A model generated the notes under the pieces. The model worked only from the letters and a program-made list of their open reading frames with translations, was not told the DNA's origin and did not search any database. From Nepenthes gracilis (lineage: Eukaryota; Streptophyta; Magnoliopsida; Caryophyllales; Nepenthaceae), in NCBI GenBank assembly GCA_033239525.1, contig BSYO01000024.1:3934128-3998127 (forward strand): a DNA stretch of 64,000 nucleotides. Direction: 5' to 3'. Positions 57,021 through 64,000 of the stretch are shown piece after piece (positions within the stretch are counted from its first letter, which is position 1; each line of letters opens with the position of its first letter). The position numbers and the translations under genes were made by a program.

Positions 57021-60000
57021 AAGGAAGAGAGGAGAGAGAGAAGAGGAGAAAGAGGAGAGAGGAAGATGAGAAGTGGTCGATTGGGGTATTATTTTATCAG
57101 ATCTACTTAGTAGGAGGTTGATACAAGTATCCATATACTCTATCTTTGGTTTATTTTTATATTTGATAAAGTTTACTTATACTTTGGAGGTTTAATATTC
57201 ATACATACTATTTTTATTTAGCCTATTATTTTCATTATGCATGTATGCTATTTTTATCGATCATTTAGAGGTTTTGTTTGGAATTTAAGAATATTTGAGA
57301 TTTTTGTTATTTTATAGAGAAATGAAAAAGTATTTGAGATTGTATGTTCATATATTAGTATATTTGTACGAAAAAAGTCATAAAAATTTGCATGGGTTAT
57401 GCATTAAGTATACATGAATCGCTACATAGGGATTGGGATCTCTACTTTTGTGATCTAATTTGATATCTGATTGCATTAAGTCATCTACTTGACTTTTATA
57501 TGTGAACTCTACAACGATATTTCGACCGACCATTATAAATAAATATAATATCAAACACAGGACCCAAAACAATAGTCACGTCACAAGTGGCTTTTAATAT
57601 CGATCCGAAATCTAATGTTGGAACTTACGTAAGGAACGATACCTATTCAAAACAATTATCAATATACTAAGTTTGCAAAAGCAAATAAAATCTATAGAAG
57701 CAACCAACATTCATGACTTAGGCCATAATCAGACTACTAACACAATGGAAACAGATATCAAAACACTGGACAAACAACAATCTGAATGAAATCGTGAAAC
57801 CACAATAATCTTTTTATTGAACATCCTATTGTTCGGAAATAAAAATGTCAACTAATTACATCACCAAACAAGTTCTAAGTTGTCTAAACTTAAACTGATA
57901 GAAAAACCATTGCCAAACACCATAAACAATAGTTTTAGATATCTAAACATTGTCTGAAATATAGCATAATACATTAAATATTGTCTGAATTCAATAAACA
58001 ACATTCAACATTAGTAAAAATCTAATTTAGAATCTCATGCCAGCTTGCTTCTTTATTTTTATTCATGTGGCAGAAACTCAAATACCTCATCTGAGAGGTT
58101 AGTAAAATAGTAAAGAGTAAATTAAAAGTTCAACATAGTATATAATATATCAATGATCATATATATATTGCATTAAAAATATATCAAAAAGATTATATAT
58201 CATGATCAGATGCAATGAATGAACTCGTGCAAGAAATTTAGTTTATGCATTTTTAGAATTTTTATCATATTCATTCTCAATTTAAATTATCAAATCATGC
58301 ATAATTCTAATTTTTCTTAGAGATTAGGGCCAATAGGCCTTACTGAATAAAGGAGCAAACAATTAAAACACGAGTTGTCTATACTCCCTCACAACCAAAG
58401 GCCATACGTTACTATTCAAGATCTGTAAGTAGGCCATCTATATATCACCCTATAGATGAGGCCAAACGCTACTTCTCACCCGTGAATGATAGATTCAAAT
58501 ATCAATATGCCACTATAATATATTAAGGTATGGTATAATTATGACAAACCATATTTTAATAAAAAACCAACAAAGTTTCACCTACAAAATGACCGTCAAA
58601 CTAAATATAAACCTGTATAATTCACATATATAAAAGTATACATATCACAACAATACACATATAGGATCCAAAATGCCAAAATCCATTCATGGCACCAACC
58701 TTATATCTTCGGATATAACGTTGACTCTTAAGAGATGCCACTAGATACCTAAAAATTAAACATTAATAACCTATAGAAGTATATACAATCATCAATATAC
58801 AGCGAAACTAAACTAATCTGTACATCATCAATATAACTTATTACATACCCATCAAAATATACAAAAGAACTCCATACGTAAGTATAAAACCACTAAATTT
58901 TAGTCTACAAGATAATCTTCTAACTCCACAACCTAGCCAACTAAAATCTACACTCCACTTCATCGGGTATAAATTCGTACTCATCTGAAGGTAAGAAATA
59001 GTAAGAAGTGAGTTCAATACCCAATAATACACAATATTATCAAGGACAATAAATAATATACTCAAAATAATTCAAGAGAAAGGAATAAGAGTATAATCCA
59101 GATAAATAAACATGAAACATGATTCAATACATTTTTCGGAACATATTTTTTTTACATTTTATTTTTGATTCCTTAATATTCTAAAACATGTAGAAATTCA
59201 TATATTGTTTAGAGACCAGGGCTAGTAGGTATCACTAACTAATGGAGTAGTCAAACGAGGAACGGAATGTATATGCATCCACACATTTTAAGGCATTACC
59301 CATGAACCTCAACTTTAACGTTCCATAGCGGATGATATACCTTTCATCCGATATACGTGACCAAAAAACATATGCCACCATAGCACCTCCCGTGGCCTAG
59401 GAGCATTTTCGGTTTATTATTATAATATCCTAAGATATGTAAGGAAATATTGCCATTTCAAATATAAAACTTTTGTCCAATTTTATGATTTCTTATTCTT
59501 AAGGAAAGATCCACCATATTCTTAGATAAAATTTTCACTCATTGGAGAATAAATCATCAAACATAATAAATTATGGAGTTTTCTTTTTATACATTGTATA
59601 ATTTTTATATTTCTTGGATATAGAAACATATTGTCATTTGTTTGCAAATTTAAATCTTTACATGATTTCAAATACATGTACAAATTAATGTAAATTAGAA
59701 AATCCGTACCATGTTGGGCCAAATAAAATTTGGTAGCTTCCAGACAATAAATTCTTTCACAAAAACATCCAACATAATTTTCGAAACATACAAAAAAACA
59801 TATACAAAATACATGTCACCAAATATCAAATAATCACGTTCATAAGATAGGGTTCCGATTTTCTAAAATCAAATCATGCAAAAACTCCAAAATAATTGGG
59901 CAAAAATAACAGGGTGCGGGGTTAGGGTTTCCATGGAATACAAAACCACATAAAACTTTCAAATCGAACACAAAATTGACTAATAACTATGCTCAAGATA

Positions 60001-61400
60001 TGAGATTTACAAAATATAAGTTTAGACGGGTATTTGAATGAAAATACCAGAAAAAAATGGAATGAAAAGTGCAACAAGTGAAAGAAAAATATATGAGTGT
60101 ACTTGTATTGACCCAATCTATAACTTCTTTAATTAGTCAAAACGAACCCGAGAGCCTCGATCTCCTCTTCTCTCTCTTCTCCACGGCGCTCTCTCTCTCT
60201 CCTCTCTTTGTTTTCCTTGCAAAAATGATGGAAAAATAGGACGCGTGGCCTTAAATAGGTGAACTAGCGCTCGAGCGCGTTTCGGACGCCCCTTCCCTGG
60301 AATTGGTGCTCGAGCGGTGCCTCGGAGCGCCCATTGAGTGCCATGCTACTGGAATTGACACCCAATAGGGGGCTTGAGTGCACGTCAAGCGTAGGTTAGG
60401 CCCAGGCCTGGCCTACAGCTTAGCCAGCTTTGTTCACGTGTCATCCGGGATCCATTTCGACCCTTCTAACCCAAATTTTCACATTTTTGGACCATAATTT
60501 TGATTATATTAGTTTAATAAATTGTGATTATCATATTTTAAAATTCAAATATTATTTATGGGTTAACATTTTAAGGTTTACAACGTCGATTTTTGATTTT
60601 ACCAATTCTAAATTTTTGGGCTTTTTAATCCAATTTTTTCCATATTCATTGATATTGATTCATTTATATTAACTTAGTTACTCATATTTATTATATTTTA
60701 GAAATTGGTATATTACAATAATATACTACCCACTAATCAATAACCTTGGTCCAATGCAATTCTTAAGAAAACTTTACATTTTTTCATAATTCATAATTTT
60801 CTCACTCATGGAAAAAATTATCACGAACCCAAACCAAGTAGGTAAAATTTATAAATATTTAAATTCTAAATAATAGATAATTAAATTTTGAATTGGGTGT
60901 GACTATAATCAGACAGACCCAAAAAAACTTATCATGAAGCCACACTGGACAATCGTTCGGACAATGCAATTATGACCTAGTCCGAATAGTTGTAAGAAAA
61001 AATATCAAAATAACTATAACTCATCAATATATACAACATGTTCAACAATTCTTAATATATAGTCCAAAGGCTTTCACTCAATTGATTCTTAATAACCAAA
61101 GCACATACCAATATAGATGCCATCTAAAAGAATAGAAATGCAATCGATACCATATATCTAAACAGATATGATACTCACCAGAAAATATAATGTCAGGTTG
61201 GATCTCAACCAATTCCTTCTCAATATGTCCAAGCCCTTACCTCTAAAGGAATAAAACAGAAAATATAAGCTTAAAATTCAGCAAGTGTCATCATATATAT
61301 GTATAAAACAATACATGAAAATCAAAGGGAAGGTGGCGTCTCATAACAAATCGTATAAACAAATCATAAAGTTTGTATTTCATATGTATAACCACCGCTA
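57021..61400. mobile_element. Nested LTR debris inserted in the chromovirus RNase H
   Basis: RNase H-like sequence stops near 57020 and resumes near 61450 on the minus strand. The interval holds a plus-oriented leader-like piece (57000-57400, like 52840-53150), two diverged modules (about 58080-58400 and 58980-59280) sharing CTCATCTGA and TTTAGAGA-CAGGGC-type words, and a minus-oriented probable solo LTR at 59897-60717. No coding domain is seen. Boundaries are approximate. Confidence 0.45.
59897..60717 (-). mobile_element. Probable solo LTR, minus orientation
   Basis: On the minus strand it starts TGTAATATACC and ends TTGCCCA. The flanking bases are ATAAT on both sides (59892-59896 and 60718-60722), a 5-bp direct repeat. 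Inside are a GC-rich U3 end (60240-60450), a TATA-like TATTTAAGG and a purine-rich leader near 60150-60230. No element interior is attached. The flank is AT-rich, so the 5-bp match could be chance. Confidence 0.5.
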
Positions 61401-61489
61401 CATTTTAAGCCTGTAACTTTTGATCATCTCATATTATCGGATCACATATCAACTGACTAGAACCTCGAATCATAATACATCACATATCC

Positions 61490-63999
61490 ACCTTATTCAT
61501 TTGGGATCGACAAAATAGGCACTAACGTTAATCTCCTCTTTAATTCCTGAAAACTCTCTTCACAATCATCATTCCCAAATAAACATCATCTTCTTTGCAT
61601 CCAATGGGTTGAAGGCATTGCAATCCTTGGAAATTTTTTAATAAACTATCTATAATATCCAGCCAAACCTAAGAAACTATGCACCTCAGTGGCATTCTTT
61701 GGTCTCTTCAAATTTGTCACCGATTCGACCTTCTTTGAATCTACCAATACACCATCATTAGAAATGATATGACCCAAGAATGTCACATCCTCTAATTAGA
61801 ATTCACACTTCCTCAACTTAGCAAACAACTGCTTCTTTCTCAAAGTCTGCAGTGCCATCCTCAAATGGACCTCATACTTCTCAATACTTTCGAATAAATT
61901 AGGATGTTATCCATAGAAATCACCACAAATTGATCGAAAGACAATTGGAAGACCCGATTCATCAACTCCATAAACGACGTCGGCGCTTTTATTAATCCAA
62001 AAGGCATCTCCAAAAACTGAAAATGGTCATACCGCGTCCTAAAAGCTGTCTTAGGGACATCTTCCCGCATAATCCTCAACTAGTAGTATCCTGAACGCAG
62101 ATCATTCTTTGAGAAAATCTGAGCTCCTTGGAGCTAATCAAATAAATTGTCAATCCTCAAGAGGGGATACTTATTTTTAATCGTAATCTTATTCAGTTCC
62201 TGATAATCAACATACAATCTCATCGATCCGCCCTTTTTCTTCATAAATAGCACAGGAGTACTCTACAACGAAACACTAGGTCGAATAAATCCTTTCTTTA
62301 GCAAATCGTGTAGTTGCTATTTCAATTACTTCAACTTAGACAGGATCATCACATGCGGAGCCCTCAAAATCGGCATAGATCCCGGCATAACATCAATAGC
62401 AAACTTGATCTCCCGATCTGAAAGCAATCCGGCAAAACCTCTAGAAAAACATCTTCAAACTCACAGAGGTCCAAAATATCCTCAATGGCTACAAGATGAG
62501 TCCCAGATGTGACAACATATGCTAGATAGGTTTGGCACCCTCGCTCATGAGATAACTTGCATGTAATACCAAACTCAACCTTGAAGTCTCCTTACTAATT
62601 CTTCCTTGAAATTCGAAGGACTCATATCTCAAAATATAAAATAGAACTATCTTACTGAAGCAATCCTTGGTAGCATGATAACATGCCAATCAATCCATTT
62701 CCAAAATCACATCAAAGTCGGACATATCAAATATAATCAAATTTGCCATCAACTCATAGCTATAGACCCAAACCGGAGAACGAGAGTACATAATCTTAGC
62801 CAATAGGGACTTACCCACTGGGGTAGACATCATCAACGTACATTCTATATATTGGGAAGGCACATAAATTATACACAAACTTAGGGGACACAAAAGAGTG
62901 TGCAGCCTCGGGATCAACCAAACATGCACTAAGGAATCAAATATTTGCAAATTACCTTCCATAACAGAGGGATCAGCTCTAGCATCACGAGCTATGGTTG
63001 CAAATGTCTTGCCAAGAGCTGTAGGCCTCCTCTCTAGATGCCCACATGTCGGAGACTAACAATCCCTTTTATGATGGCCCACCTTACCACACCTATAACA
63101 GGCCCCACTTTGATGAAAATAAGTTCATCTTATGTGATTCTTTCCACAAAACTCACAGACAAACATCGTGAATTGAAACTTCGGAAGAGAAGACTTCTCT
63201 TTGTCTAACTTTCCTTTATCTTAGCCTCCAGACATCAAGAGAGATATCCAACGAGAGACTCCACCCTTTGAGCTTTGGCCTATATGCTCTAACGTTTTCT
63301 AAAAATACTTCTTCCAAAACTACTCCTACTAAGTTAACAAGGCCCGGTCTAGTACTTCGCAATAAGTCCATAGTCGAAGCGACACTAACTAATTTTGAAT
63401 TGAATCTTACAACCATTGTAGAAACTTCTAAACTCTCAAGGACTCATCGGCAACAAAATGGGGAGCAAATCATGATAGCTCCAAAAATTACATGTTGTAC
63501 TTAGCTACTGACAGGTTCCTTTGCCACAGACCTGTTGAACTTGGCTCCCTTAATATCCTGGATACTCGATAGAAAGTTCCAAACATGCCTCCTGGAAGAC
63601 ATCTCCAAGCAATCTCCTCATTGTTTTGACCTAAGATATGGCATTGGGAGTCCCACCATCTAATTGTCTTGTTATCTAACTTGTATGCAGCAAGCCTGAC
63701 TTTGTCCTCCTCAGGCCAATTGAAACCCTTGAAGATTCTCTCCACCTTCTTTAGCCAATTCTCTATTTTAATCAGGTTGGACTCCCCCAAAAACTCCAAA
63801 ACATGCTTGCTTTTGAACTAATTAAAGGGTGTTCGGCCTTGACCCTATTCGGCCATTCTCCTTAATGTAGCCATATCCTGATCCTGCTGTTGGATCATCC
63901 TGTCCACCACGTCGCTCATGCGACCCATCATGGCAACATAGTCGCTTTCACAACTTGAGGCTGATCTCCTACCCCTAATATCCTCCCGACTTGCGAATG
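61490..63999 (-). pseudogene. Chromovirus gag-pol, 5' part (gag, zinc knuckle, PR, RT)
   Basis: Reading leftwards from the window edge: gag with SDVVDRMIQQQDQDM and IENWLKKVERIFKGF (64000-63488); a CCHC zinc knuckle CYRCGKVGHHKRDC (about 63050-63095); a protease region ending FDVILEMD (62962-62690); and reverse transcriptase (about 62350-61860) with [21 protein letters not shown] and [14 protein letters not shown]. The catalytic motif reads [11 protein letters not shown], so one of the paired Asp residues is lost. Sequence into the connection/RNase H region ends near 61490. Stops are frequent. The 5' LTR would lie beyond 64000. Confidence 0.75.
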
Positions 64000-64000
64000 A

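Overview
The window reads as nuclear DNA of a flowering plant: long AT-rich non-coding stretches, intron-rich genes with plant-type products, and plant Ty3/gypsy LTR retrotransposons of the Tat and chromovirus kinds. The species cannot be named from the sequence. Two host genes can be rebuilt exon by exon, both on the minus strand. The first is a complete casein kinase 1-like (CKL) protein kinase (coding span 5626-15859, 14 coding exons, 457 aa). The second is a complete P4-type phospholipid flippase of the ALA family (coding span 31595-38579, 10 coding exons, 1220 aa, plus an intron in the 5' leader). In both, every splice junction keeps the frame and family landmarks fall where expected.

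Layout: 51-3828 is a short LTR element with an exact 5-bp target duplication. Its gag-pol is gone and only a decayed antisense reading frame remains; it sits inside an older AT-rich repeat. 4750-5228 is a 244-bp tandem duplication in which both copies hold the same 28-codon reading frame. 5626-16200 is the CKL gene; its introns carry a dispersed AT-rich repeat and a five-copy 180-bp tandem array. 17214-30106 is a 12.9-kb Tat-like element. 31595-39500 is the flippase gene. 42343-51776 is a 9.4-kb Tat-like element. From about 52.5 kb to the right edge is a minus-strand chromovirus broken by other LTR sequences.

All retroelement genes seen here are broken by stops, frameshifts or lost catalytic residues. 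The three Tat-like elements share one architecture: LTR, primer-binding-like site, sense gag-pol (deleted in the first), an antisense ORF with a shared motif between pol and the 3' LTR, tandem repeats in the same interval, a purine tract, LTR. That antisense ORF, and its survival as the only coding relic in the smallest element, is the most notable theme. The host genes are single, unlinked housekeeping-type genes. I see no gene cluster, CRISPR array, RNA gene or new multi-gene system.
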